A DNA stretch of 64,000 bases, taken from NCBI GenBank assembly GCA_031292575.1, contig JARLGX010000010.1, positions 62,001 to 126,000 on the forward strand. Direction: 5' to 3'. How positions within the stretch are numbered: position 1 is the first letter of the stretch; every line of letters begins with the position of its first letter. The DNA is from Paludibacter sp. Its GTDB lineage: Bacteria > Bacteroidota > Bacteroidia > Bacteroidales > Paludibacteraceae. The notes beneath the pieces are model-generated. The model was not told the origin of the DNA. It was given only the letters and a program-made list of their open reading frames with translations, and searched no databases. Made by a program: the position numbers and the translations under genes. Positions 54,387 through 63,557 of this stretch are shown piece after piece.

Positions 54387-56612
54387 ATGTTTATGAAAGC
54401 AAGATTCTTATGTTTCATTTTCTTTTTCTCCTCTTTTTCTACGTTTGGTGCAGAGTCAAAAATCGTTCATGAATCCCGAGCTCTGATTGAACGTGTACTT
54501 CAGGGTCATTTTAATGATTTTATTTTACAAGAAATGCCGGCTGAAAATGGGTTGGACGTTTTTGAAGTGGAAGCATCGCCGAATGGGAAAATTATTTTAC
54601 GGGGAAATAATGGAGTTTCTATTGCCACTGCATTTAACTGGTATTTGAAAGAAACAGCTCACGTAAGTTACGACTGGCAAGCCATTAATCCGCTTATAAT
54701 CCCGTGTAAGTTACCATTACCTGTCAAGAAAACTCATAGAAGCTGTTTAGCAACTCAACGGTTTTTCAATAATACCTGTACCTTCGGTTATACTTTTGCT
54801 TACTGGAATTGGGATCAGTGGCAGCGGTTTATCGACTGGATGGCCATGAACGGGGTGAATCGTCCACTAATGCAAGCCGGACAGGAAGCAGTATGGTTGC
54901 AGGTTTGGAAATCGTTTGGAATGAACGACGAACAAATACGCTCGTATTTTTCAGCTCCTGCCCATTTGCCCTGGCATCGTATGGCCAATATGGACAAATG
55001 GGGAGGTCCGTTACCGCTTTCGTACATTGATGGACAGTGTAAATTACAACAACAAATACTTCAACGTTCGCGGGCATTGGGAATGAAGCCTATTCTTTCG
55101 GCCTTTGCTGGTCATGTGCCCGAACAACTCAAAACGTTATGTCCCAATGCCAACATCACTCGCATTGCACCTGGTTGGGGTGGCATGGATGCCCAATATA
55201 CCACTTATTTTCTTGACCCCACAGATAAGTTATTTGGTGAAATACAGAGACGGTTTCTTGCTGTCCAGCAAAAATTTTACGGAACCGACCACTTGTATTC
55301 CACCGATCCGTTCAACGAAATAACTCCACCCAGTTGGGACCCCGATTATCTGGCAAAAGTAGGGAAAACTATTTACGAAACCATGTCGGCAAGCGATAAA
55401 GATGCCGTTTGGTATCAGATGTCCTGGACCTTTTATTTCGATTCTGCGCATTGGACCAAGCCACGGCTTGAAGCCATGATTCACGCCGTGCCCCGAGGCA
55501 AGCTTGTGTTTCTGGATTATGTGTGTGAAGAAGAAGAGTATTTCCGAAAATCGGATAATTTCCATGGAGCGCCTTTTATTTGGTGTTACCTGGGAAATTT
55601 CGGAGGGAATACACATTTGGTGGCTCCGCTTAACAAGGTTATTCATCGGTTGGAAAAATTACCATATCAAACAGCTTGTGTTGGTGTAGGGTCTACGCTC
55701 GAAGGGTTGAACGTAAATCCTGAGATTTATGAAATGGTACTTGAAATGCCGTGGCGGGGAACTGAAGTTGTAAACACTGATTCGCTGGTTTCGCATTATG
55801 CCGAACGTAGAACGGGGAATAAAGATAAAGCTGTAAAAGATGCCTGGATAATGCTCCGCCAAAAGGTGTTAGTCGATTCGGCTGTGGCTATTTGGAATCA
55901 CTGTGTTGTATTTCAGGTTTCGCCGGTGATGGATTTAAATAAATGTTTTTGGAGCACAAACCCCAAGATTGCCTATAAAAATTCGAATTTGGTTTCAGCA
56001 CTAAACCGAATGTTTGAAGCCAGTGCAGAATCGAGAAATTCAGATGCATATCAATTCGATGTTGTAAATCTTACCCGTCAGGCGTTGGGTAATTATGGAA
56101 CAGTGCTGTATCAAACTATGATGGATGCCTACAACCAACGAAATCAAATTGAATTCCGGCGATATTCCGGTAGGTTTATCCGGCTTGGACTTGAAATTGA
56201 CAGTTTGCTCGCTACCCGGCACGAATTTTTGTTGGGTAAGTGGCTGGCGGATGCGCGTGGCTGGGGAACAACACCTGCCGAACAGGCCTATTACGAACGC
56301 GATGCGCGTGAAATTATCACCACCTGGCACAAAGCAGGTGGTGGACTTACCGACTATTCAAACCGCCAGTGGAACGGATTGATGCGTAGTTACTATTTGC
56401 CCCGCTGGATTGAATTTATCCATCGCCTCGACGATTCGATTTTAACAGGTAAACCTTTCGATGAGAAAGGTTTTGCAGCTTGGAGTACAACCTTTGAACA
56501 AAATTGGGTCGATAATACACCGGATACCTTTCAGGAAAAAGAAAGTGGAAACGCTGTGCAAATATCCCGGCGGTTGTTTGAAAAATATAGACTGGAAATG
56601 GAGAATAAATAG
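54387..56612 (+). CDS. alpha-N-acetylglucosaminidase (GH89)
   Basis: 741 residues with a signal peptide (MKARFLCFIFFFSSFSTFGA). An N-terminal domain is followed by the catalytic barrel: CTFGYTFAYWNWDQWQRFIDWMAMNGVN, STDPFNEITPP and STLEGLNVNPEIYEMVLEMPWR. The Glu residues of the last two correspond to the two catalytic Glu of human NAGLU (FNEM and PEGISQNEVVY regions). It removes terminal alpha-linked GlcNAc, for example from mucin-type or heparan-type glycans. A second in-frame ATG at 54393 is an equally good start. It stands alone; a TonB-dependent receptor follows 308 bases later but no SusD or sulfatase genes accompany it. Confidence 0.92.
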   Translation: MFMKARFLCFIFFFSSFSTFGAESKIVHESRALIERVLQGHFNDFILQEMPAENGLDVFEVEASPNGKIILRGNNGVSIATAFNWYLKETAHVSYDWQAINPLIIPCKLPLPVKKTHRSCLATQRFFNNTCTFGYTFAYWNWDQWQRFIDWMAMNGVNRPLMQAGQEAVWLQVWKSFGMNDEQIRSYFSAPAHLPWHRMANMDKWGGPLPLSYIDGQCKLQQQILQRSRALGMKPILSAFAGHVPEQLKTLCPNANITRIAPGWGGMDAQYTTYFLDPTDKLFGEIQRRFLAVQQKFYGTDHLYSTDPFNEITPPSWDPDYLAKVGKTIYETMSASDKDAVWYQMSWTFYFDSAHWTKPRLEAMIHAVPRGKLVFLDYVCEEEEYFRKSDNFHGAPFIWCYLGNFGGNTHLVAPLNKVIHRLEKLPYQTACVGVGSTLEGLNVNPEIYEMVLEMPWRGTEVVNTDSLVSHYAERRTGNKDKAVKDAWIMLRQKVLVDSAVAIWNHCVVFQVSPVMDLNKCFWSTNPKIAYKNSNLVSALNRMFEASAESRNSDAYQFDVVNLTRQALGNYGTVLYQTMMDAYNQRNQIEFRRYSGRFIRLGLEIDSLLATRHEFLLGKWLADARGWGTTPAEQAYYERDAREIITTWHKAGGGLTDYSNRQWNGLMRSYYLPRWIEFIHRLDDSILTGKPFDEKGFAAWSTTFEQNWVDNTPDTFQEKESGNAVQISRRLFEKYRLEMENK

Positions 56613-56920
56613 GATTGAATGAGTATTCGGTTCTTTCTTTGATACATAACTTCTTTGAAAGAATTGCAAATAAATTAAACCAATTTGTAATATGTTTTAT
56701 AGATATTCATTACTTTAAGTGCTCTTAAATAATTGATTATTTAGTTGAGCGTGTGGCTGTAGCTAAGCCTATGGATAAAGTAAATGATGCAATATTTTAG
56801 AATTAGTACCTCATAATAAGTGTTCTCTATTGATATATTTATTTTATCTGTTAAACATTTATTTTCTTATGTTGTTGATGTTATATAATCAACGATTAAT
56901 TCACCATCTGTTAATAATTT
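56613..56920. other. 308-base spacer between GH89 and the second TonB receptor
   Basis: AT-rich, no open frame and no clear Bacteroidota promoter. A weak inverted repeat GTTGAT/ATCAAC lies near 56875-56893. I see nothing else. Confidence 0.4.
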
Positions 56921-59329
56921 ATGGGACATAAAAACGCTTTATTGTTTGTTATTTTACTGTTTTCAACTTATGCTGTTGCCCAAAAGGGCATTGTTAAAGG
57001 ACGAATTTACGATGCAAAAACCAATCAACCTGTTGGATTTGCATCGATTTTAATTGAGGGAACCGACATTGGTTCTACGTCCGATCAGGATGGAAATTAT
57101 ACATTTAAAGGAGTTGAACCCGGTTTTAAGCATCTGGTGATAAGTTTTATTGGGTTTGAAACTACCGTGTCTCCCGAATTTCAGGTGCAGGGAAATCAAA
57201 CTACGTTTATTGATGTGGCGGTAAAGGAATCGACAGTTCAGTTAGGTGAAGTAACTGTTCGTCAGAATTTTGCTGCAAAGAAAATTGAGAGCCCGTTGTC
57301 AGTTATTTCGGTTGGTGTGCAGGAGATTGAGAAAACAGCCGGAGCCAATCGCGATGTGTCGAAAGTGATTCAGACTTTGCCCGGGGTAGGCACTACCGAT
57401 CCTAACCGCAACGACCTGATTGTACGTGGAGGCGGTCCGTCGGAAAATGTCTTTTACCTCGACTATATTGAAATTCCGGTTATCAATCACTTTTCAACCC
57501 AAGGTTCGTCGGGAGGCTCTGTAGGTGTTATTAATCCTGATTTTGTGCAGGATATTGATTTTTATACGGGGGCATTTCCTGCTGATAAAGGCAATGCGTT
57601 GAGCTCGGTCATGGATATTAAAGAAAAGGATGGGAGCAAAGACCGATTACATACGAAACTTTCTGTTGGTGCGTCGGATGCAGCTTTGACACTCGATGGT
57701 CCGCTTGGTAAAAATACAACCTTCATTTTGTCGGCTCGTCAATCGTATTTGCAATTTTTATTTTCAGCGCTGGGATTGCCTTTTTTACCTACCTATAACG
57801 ACTTTCAGTTTAAATTAAAAACACAGATTGATAAGAAAGATGAAATAACGTTTATCGGAATTGGAGCTATCGATGACGATGCATTGAATACAGGTATCAA
57901 AAATCCAACTGAAAGTCAGGCTTATATTTTGGCTTATTTGCCCACCTATAAACAGTGGAATTACACGGTGGGTGCTGTTTACAAACATTTTGCCGATACA
58001 CATTACGATACCTGGGTACTGAGCCGCAATATGCTCAGGAATATGAATTATAAATATATTGGCAACAACCCCGACAGTGCAAAAACGTCGGATTATAGGT
58101 CGGATGAAGCTGAAAACAAATTTCGGTTCGAACGGAATTATCCTGATTTGCCGGTGAAACTGTCTTTTGGCGGTGGTGTGAAATACTCCCATTATAGCAA
58201 TTATACCAATCGTGAGATTTTCATCAACAATATGGCGAGCAATCAGAAATATAATTCACTGCTCGGATTGTTTGGTTACCAGGCTTTTGCACAAGCGTCG
58301 AAGGCTGTTCTTGATGACCGCCTGAAACTTTCGTTGGGTGTCAATTTTGCCGGACTAAATTATAATCAAAACATGATGAATCCGCTCAATCAGTTTTCTC
58401 CGCGTTTTTCAATCTCGTATGCCTTAACGCCCGAAATCGATCTGAATGGAAACATTGGACGATATTCGCAACAGCCTGCTTATACCACGCTTGGATTTAG
58501 AAATTCGGCGGGTGATTTAGTCAATCAAAATGAAAACCTCCGTTACACTATTTCCAATCAGGCCATTGCCGGCTTTGAATACAGGCCGATGGATAATATG
58601 CGCTTGAGCGTGGAAGGATTTTATAAACAATATGAATATTATCCGCTTTCGGTAATTGATGGATTAAGTATTGCCAGTGAAGGAACAAACTTTGGCGAAG
58701 TGGGCGATGAACAAATTGTTTCTACCGGAAAAGGACGAGCTTACGGTATTGAATTGTTGTACAAAATCATGGAGATGAAGCGGCTGAATGTAACAGCTAC
58801 TTATACTTATTTCCGAAGTGAGTTTACAAATGCAGCCGGAACATACCTGCCATCGTCTTGGGATACAAAGAATCTCTTTAATTTAATTGGGAGCTATAAG
58901 TTCAGAAATAACTGGAATCTTGCTATTCGCTGGAGGTTTGTAGGTGGTGCACCTTATACACCGATTGATCAGGTTTCTGCTACTAAAACAATTTGGGATA
59001 TTTCTAAACAACCTCTGTTGGATTATTCCAGATTTAATTCACTTCGTTTACCAAGTTCACATCAACTGGATATGCGCATCGACAAGGAATTCTATTTTAA
59101 GAAATGGGTGTTGAATTTATATACCGATATTCAGAATGTATATAATTTTAAAACAAAAGGTGCGCCAATTTATACCAACATTAGTGCCACGCCAACCCTC
59201 GATGCAAACGGGAACAATCAATTCCTTCCAGTGACTGATTCTGCTAACTCGTCAAAATATGTTCTTCGGACGATTGATAATTTTGCAGGTTCTATTTTAC
59301 CAACAATTGGTATTATAATTAAGATTTAA
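56921..59329 (+). CDS. TonB-dependent receptor with carboxypeptidase-like N-terminal domain
   Basis: 802 residues. Signal peptide (NALLFVILLFSTYAVAQ), then a carboxypeptidase-regulatory-like domain (KGIVKGRIYDAKTNQPVGFASILIEGTDIGSTSDQDGNYTF; about 20-100), plug domain (IQTLPGVGTTDPNRNDLIVRGGGPSENVFYLDYIEIP), and a beta-barrel ending in IIIKI. It lacks a downstream SusD gene, so it belongs to the stand-alone TonB receptors, not a complete polysaccharide utilisation locus. The substrate is unknown; proximity to the GH89 enzyme may be accidental. Confidence 0.88.
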   Translation: MGHKNALLFVILLFSTYAVAQKGIVKGRIYDAKTNQPVGFASILIEGTDIGSTSDQDGNYTFKGVEPGFKHLVISFIGFETTVSPEFQVQGNQTTFIDVAVKESTVQLGEVTVRQNFAAKKIESPLSVISVGVQEIEKTAGANRDVSKVIQTLPGVGTTDPNRNDLIVRGGGPSENVFYLDYIEIPVINHFSTQGSSGGSVGVINPDFVQDIDFYTGAFPADKGNALSSVMDIKEKDGSKDRLHTKLSVGASDAALTLDGPLGKNTTFILSARQSYLQFLFSALGLPFLPTYNDFQFKLKTQIDKKDEITFIGIGAIDDDALNTGIKNPTESQAYILAYLPTYKQWNYTVGAVYKHFADTHYDTWVLSRNMLRNMNYKYIGNNPDSAKTSDYRSDEAENKFRFERNYPDLPVKLSFGGGVKYSHYSNYTNREIFINNMASNQKYNSLLGLFGYQAFAQASKAVLDDRLKLSLGVNFAGLNYNQNMMNPLNQFSPRFSISYALTPEIDLNGNIGRYSQQPAYTTLGFRNSAGDLVNQNENLRYTISNQAIAGFEYRPMDNMRLSVEGFYKQYEYYPLSVIDGLSIASEGTNFGEVGDEQIVSTGKGRAYGIELLYKIMEMKRLNVTATYTYFRSEFTNAAGTYLPSSWDTKNLFNLIGSYKFRNNWNLAIRWRFVGGAPYTPIDQVSATKTIWDISKQPLLDYSRFNSLRLPSSHQLDMRIDKEFYFKKWVLNLYTDIQNVYNFKTKGAPIYTNISATPTLDANGNNQFLPVTDSANSSKYVLRTIDNFAGSILPTIGIIIKI

Positions 59330-59333
59330 AAAC

Positions 59334-59372
59334 AAAAAACCTCCAATCTACAGACGATTGGAGGTTTTTTTT
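59334..59372. terminator. bidirectional terminator between TonB receptor and HD hydrolase
   Basis: AAAAAACCTCCAATC (59334-59348) and GATTGGAGGTTTTTT (59356-59370) form a perfect 15-base stem with a 7-base loop, T-rich on both strands. The stop codon of the minus-strand gene lies at its edge. Confidence 0.92.
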
Positions 59373-61416
59373 ATTTTGCCACCACTTTGTTATTCAGCTC
59401 AGGGTATTTAATCCGGTTGTGATAAATATTCTTTATTTTTTCTTTGAATACCGATTTTACCAATTCAACGTCACGGAATGAGATAGGAGCATCTTTAAAT
59501 TCGCCTTCGGCAATTTGGCTGTTAATCATGCTTTCAACCATCTCGTCGATGCTTTTATCTGTATATTCCGAAAGGCTTCTTGAACGGGCTTCTACGGCAT
59601 CGGCCATCATCAGAATAGCTGTTTCTTTATTATTAGGAATCGGACCAGGGTAAGTGAAAACAGCTTCATCAGGTTTTTTATCGGGGTTAGCATTGATATA
59701 AGAATTATAAAAATACTTTGTTTTACTACATCCATGGTGTGAACTAATAAAATTGATAATCTGTTCAGGCAGATGGCTTTTTTTTGCAATCTCAATACCA
59801 TCAGTTACGTGATTTATAACGATTTTTGATGCTTCCTCAAAGTCAAATTCTGTCAATGGATTAGTTCCACCATTCTGATTTTCAATGAAGTACTCGGGAT
59901 GTCTCATTTTTCCAATGTCGTGATAAAGTGCACCGGTACGTACCAAAAGGCTGTTTGCATTTATTTTCTTGGCTGCTTCGGTAGCAAGGTTTGAAACTTG
60001 TAACGAATGCTGAAATGTTCCGGGAGCCCGCTCGGAAAATTCCATCATTAAATCGCTATTAATATTAGTTAACTCAACTAATGTAACGCTTGAAACCAAG
60101 TTGAATATTTTTTCAAACAAATAAATAAATACATAAGATAGCAACAGTAAAAGACTACTGATTGCAAAATAGAGAGAAAATTGCCAATCAATGCGATTTA
60201 TATCTCCTTCCGAAATAAGTTCAAAAGCCAGATACATAAATAAGTAGCTTAGAAATATGTATAAAGCAGATTGAGCTAATTGTGACCGTTGAGACATATC
60301 TTTCAAACTGGATACGGCAACCATCCCGATTGCGATTTGGAGGAGCACAAATTTAAAAGCATTATCGACCATAAAAGCTATGATCAACATGGTAATAATA
60401 TGTGCAAATAATGCAGTGCGCGAATCAAAGAAAACCCGAATAATTATAGGCAACATGGCAAAAGGAACCATGTAGTAGTTCAATGCAGTATAACGTATTG
60501 TAAACGACGCCAAACCTACCATTAATAGTATAACAATCAAGATAAAAAGCAAATTGCTAAAACTTTCGTATATTCTTGGACGGAAAAGATATATGTATAA
60601 AAAAAACAAAATAATCAGACCCAAGACCATTATTACTTCTCCGGCTACCACTAATGATGATTTTTGGAGAGTGGCTTTGCGCTTTTCAGATTCTATTTTA
60701 AAAGAATTTAAAACTAAAAATATACTTGGACTAACTATTTCACCTCTATCAATAATCCTCTCGCCCGATTGAATCATTCCGGAAGTAAGTGAAAGACTTT
60801 TCAACAGTTCATTTTTTGAAATTTCTGATTTTAAACTGTCAAATTTTAAATTTTCAGATAGATATAAATTTATGTCGTATGATTTAAGAGAATTTGGTGC
60901 ATCATTCATTATTTCTTCATAAGCCGATCTGGGTGTGTAAATTTTTTCAACTGCCACGGTATGAGTCACTTTATTAGGTAGTATGCACGATATATTCTGT
61001 CTATTCTCGGTTTGTAAAATATTATATTGATCTACCGAGATTATGCCTGAAGAATATATTTTTTTAAATTTGTTTTTTATATAATTCGGTATATTCGGAT
61101 TACTTTCTCCTTTTTCTTTCAAATTTGCATACAATTTGCCTAACTGTATCCTTATAACCGAAGTGTCTAATTTGTAAAAAGGAGTGTAATCTTTCAATAT
61201 CTCTGCTTTTTCTTTTGCAATTTGTTGATCGCTTTTATAAATTGGAAAATCAAAAGAAGCTGTAATTAACTCATACGACCAGGGTTTTCCAATTTCAAAT
61301 TGATATTTAAATTTGTCTTCCGAAGGATAAAGAAAAACAATTAATACTACCAAACAAGCAAATAAACCGGCTTTTCCTATATTTTGAAGTTGAGGTGGAG
61401 TTATTTTTAATTTCAT
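59371..61416 (-). CDS. PgpH-type 7TM-HD hydrolase, probable c-di-AMP phosphodiesterase
   Basis: 681 residues. One N-terminal membrane segment (residues 16-32), an extracytoplasmic 7TMR-HDED-like domain (about 40-250), seven membrane segments (about 255-460), and a cytoplasmic HD domain with APGTFQHSLQVSNLA, GALYHDIGKMRHPEYF, and NHVTDGIEIAKKSHLPEQIINFISSHHG. This is the layout of Listeria PgpH/Bacillus YqfF, which hydrolyse c-di-AMP. c-di-AMP controls potassium uptake in many bacteria, so the presence of kdp and a KimA-like transporter in the same window is notable, although they are 15 kb away. Confidence 0.87.
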   Translation of the reverse strand: MKLKITPPQLQNIGKAGLFACLVVLIVFLYPSEDKFKYQFEIGKPWSYELITASFDFPIYKSDQQIAKEKAEILKDYTPFYKLDTSVIRIQLGKLYANLKEKGESNPNIPNYIKNKFKKIYSSGIISVDQYNILQTENRQNISCILPNKVTHTVAVEKIYTPRSAYEEIMNDAPNSLKSYDINLYLSENLKFDSLKSEISKNELLKSLSLTSGMIQSGERIIDRGEIVSPSIFLVLNSFKIESEKRKATLQKSSLVVAGEVIMVLGLIILFFLYIYLFRPRIYESFSNLLFILIVILLMVGLASFTIRYTALNYYMVPFAMLPIIIRVFFDSRTALFAHIITMLIIAFMVDNAFKFVLLQIAIGMVAVSSLKDMSQRSQLAQSALYIFLSYLFMYLAFELISEGDINRIDWQFSLYFAISSLLLLLSYVFIYLFEKIFNLVSSVTLVELTNINSDLMMEFSERAPGTFQHSLQVSNLATEAAKKINANSLLVRTGALYHDIGKMRHPEYFIENQNGGTNPLTEFDFEEASKIVINHVTDGIEIAKKSHLPEQIINFISSHHGCSKTKYFYNSYINANPDKKPDEAVFTYPGPIPNNKETAILMMADAVEARSRSLSEYTDKSIDEMVESMINSQIAEGEFKDAPISFRDVELVKSVFKEKIKNIYHNRIKYPELNNKVVAK

Positions 61417-61509
61417 ATTGGCTCTTTTAATTAAAAGTACAGTTTATAAGAAAAACGCCGAAAATTACGAAAAAATTCCTTAATAGAATCGACATTTGTA
61501 AACTTTCCG

Positions 61510-61517
61510 TATTTTTG
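61510..61517 (+). promoter_or_regulatory. -7 element of the NlpC/P60 gene
   Basis: TATTTTTG followed by TCAAA. It is about 66 bases before the ATG at 61583; no TTTG at the usual -33 distance. The palindrome GACAGTC-A-GACTGTC (61549-61563) lies between it and the ATG. Confidence 0.5.
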
Positions 61518-61582
61518 TCAAAAAATTAGTTCTTACGTATGTCAATCAGACAGTCAGACTGTCCCAATTCAACTCGAAATTT

Positions 61583-62359
61583 ATGATCGGAATTGTAACT
61601 ACCCCTCTTGTTCCACTTCGCGAAAGCGATAATGAGCGAAGTGAATTATATTCACAACTTCTTTTTGGAGAACGCGTTGAAATTCTTGAAACTCGTGAAC
61701 GTTGGCTGCTTGTCCGAAACATTTATGATAGTTATGAAGGGTGGGTCGATCGTAAAATGATACAAATTTTGCACCCTTCGGAAGATAAACGCATTGCAGA
61801 AGCAAGTAGATATTTTGTTCAGGTTCCGTTATTGATTTGTGATAAAACCACTTGCAATGAGAAAATGTTCTTACCGGGTGGAGGTTTATTGCCTGATATG
61901 ATTGACGGAAAATTCACAATTGAAAATGAAACTTACCAAATACATGTTTCTGAAAATAGTTTAAATAATGAAATTAGTGGACAGAGAATTGTAAATCTGG
62001 CTATGCAATATCTCAACGCACCTTATTTATGGGGTGGTAAAAGCGTGTTTGGAATTGACTGTTCAGGATTGGTTCAGGTAGTTTTTGCCATGGTTGGTAT
62101 TCCATTATTGCGGGATGCATCCCAACAGGTGGATTCGGGTAAAGTGATTGATTTCCTCAACGAAGTAAAAGCAGGTGATCTGGCTTTTTTCGAAAACGTA
62201 GATGGGAAAATAATTCATGTTGGTATCATGCTCAATTCGAATCAAATAATTCATTCTTCAGGTTGGGTAAAGATTGAAACTATTGATTCACAAGGAATTA
62301 TTTCATCAAAAACAGGTGACTACACTCATAATCTTCGTGTAGTGAAGCGGATAATTTAG
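61583..62359 (+). CDS. NlpC/P60 peptidase with SH3 domains
   Basis: 258 residues. Two SH3-like regions (TTPLVPLRESDNERSELYSQ and a second at about 75-130) precede a C40 cysteine-peptidase domain with the nucleophile in GIDCSGLVQVVF, GKIIHVGIML holding the histidine, and AKSYLGAPYLWGG-type start (here QYLNAPYLWGGKS). It cleaves bonds in peptidoglycan stem peptides. No signal peptide is visible from the ATG at 61583, so it may act on recycled muropeptides in the cytoplasm, as some Bacteroidota homologues are thought to do. Confidence 0.88.
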   Translation: MIGIVTTPLVPLRESDNERSELYSQLLFGERVEILETRERWLLVRNIYDSYEGWVDRKMIQILHPSEDKRIAEASRYFVQVPLLICDKTTCNEKMFLPGGGLLPDMIDGKFTIENETYQIHVSENSLNNEISGQRIVNLAMQYLNAPYLWGGKSVFGIDCSGLVQVVFAMVGIPLLRDASQQVDSGKVIDFLNEVKAGDLAFFENVDGKIIHVGIMLNSNQIIHSSGWVKIETIDSQGIISSKTGDYTHNLRVVKRII

Positions 62360-62461
62360 AAATTAAAATAAGAATTTAAAGTCCTGAATCCGCTAATATC
62401 AAAATATCTTTTCCCTTCCTTGTAATATTTTTCTACCTTTCACGTCATATTAATAAACGGG

Positions 62462-62505
62462 ATACTTATTGAGCAATCAAGAACACATTATTTCGCAATA
62501 AGTAT
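62462..62505. repeat. inverted repeat upstream of the sigma-factor gene
   Basis: ATACTTATTG (62462-62471) and CAATAAGTAT (62496-62505), perfect 10-base arms with a 24-base spacer, 41 bases before the sigma-factor ATG. Could be an operator or an RNA hairpin. Confidence 0.6.
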
Positions 62506-62546
62506 TCATAAATTGTCAACTCATTCTTGTCGATTTTTAAAAGTGT

Positions 62547-63065
62547 ATGGATTCAGCTCAATTTAACAATCAAATTCTCGCACTTTCCGATAAACTGTAT
62601 CGATTGGCAAAATCGATTTTGCGGAATGTAGAGGCTGCGCAGGATGCTGTGCAAGATTTGAGTTTGAAGTTGTGGGAAAAGCGTGTGAAGCTCGATGAAG
62701 TTGAGAATATTCAGGCTTTTACGATGAGAGCAATGCGAAACCTGTGTTTGGATACGATTAGACAGCAACATGATGAAGATGAATTTCCAAACGAAATGGA
62801 ATTTATTGAACCAAATCCGCATCAGCAAATTGAACAAAAAGATTTAGTAAACCGGATCAGGGAAATGATTGATAATTTACCTGAATTACAACGAACTATT
62901 ATCAGAATGCGTGATGTAGAAGGGCTTGAACTATATGAGATAGCTTATATTACGACGCTTACTGAAAATGCCGTGAGCGTTAATTTATCGAGAGCGCGAC
63001 AAAAAATCAGAGAACAAATTCTTAAAGAACAAAAAATAGTGGAGGAAACTGTATGGAAAAGATGA
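62547..63065 (+). CDS. ECF-type RNA polymerase sigma factor
   Basis: 172 residues. Region 2 (YRLAKSILRNVEAAQDAVQDLSLKLWEKR, then AFTMRAMRNLCLDTIRQQ) and region 4 (LPELQRTIIRMRDVEGLELYEIAYITTLTENAVSVNLSRARQKIREQI) are clear, without region 3, as in the ECF/RpoE group. Its stop overlaps the next gene (ATGA at 63062-63065), so translation is probably coupled to the predicted anti-sigma factor. The stimulus is unknown. Confidence 0.9.
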   Translation: MDSAQFNNQILALSDKLYRLAKSILRNVEAAQDAVQDLSLKLWEKRVKLDEVENIQAFTMRAMRNLCLDTIRQQHDEDEFPNEMEFIEPNPHQQIEQKDLVNRIREMIDNLPELQRTIIRMRDVEGLELYEIAYITTLTENAVSVNLSRARQKIREQILKEQKIVEETVWKR

Positions 63066-63541
63066 GTGAATTAATTGAAAAGTATTTTCGGGGCGAAACA
63101 ACACTGGCAGAAGAAATAACCCTAAACGATTACTTTAAATCTGGGGATATTAAGGCCGAACATGTGGTTTACCAATATTTATTCGAGGCGTTTGATTTGG
63201 AAAGAAACGAAAAGATAGAAGTGCCATTGAAAACATTCGAAGTGTTCCCGAGCCGACGAAAGAACATATGGTTGAAAACTTTATCGTATTCCGGAATAGC
63301 AGCAGCTCTCGTGTTCGCATTGTGGATTCAGCGTCCGCACCGTTCTGATGATTTTGCAATTATTTCCGGAAAAAGAATTGAAAACCAGGAATATGTGAAA
63401 AAATATGCGACTGCAAAACTGAATAAAGTAAATGATATTTTGAGAAGCAGTATGGAACCATTACAAAGCCTGAATAAAGTAAAAAAAGCCATGAAGCCTT
63501 TGCGTGATATGCCTGATTTAAAAAATGAAACTACAGAATAA
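63053..63541 (+). CDS. probable membrane anti-sigma factor
   Basis: 162 residues from the ATG at 63053; an alternative start at 63062 gives a classical 4-base ATGA overlap with the sigma-factor stop. The N-terminal part (SELIEKYFRGETTLAEEITLNDYF) resembles the short anti-sigma helices of Bacteroidota regulators, followed by one membrane segment (TLSYSGIAAALVFALWI, about residues 77-93) and a charged periplasmic tail. Assignment is by topology and by coupling to an ECF sigma gene; sequence identity is weak. Confidence 0.65.
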   Translation: MEKMSELIEKYFRGETTLAEEITLNDYFKSGDIKAEHVVYQYLFEAFDLERNEKIEVPLKTFEVFPSRRKNIWLKTLSYSGIAAALVFALWIQRPHRSDDFAIISGKRIENQEYVKKYATAKLNKVNDILRSSMEPLQSLNKVKKAMKPLRDMPDLKNETTE

Positions 63542-63557
63542 TAACCCTATTATTGAA

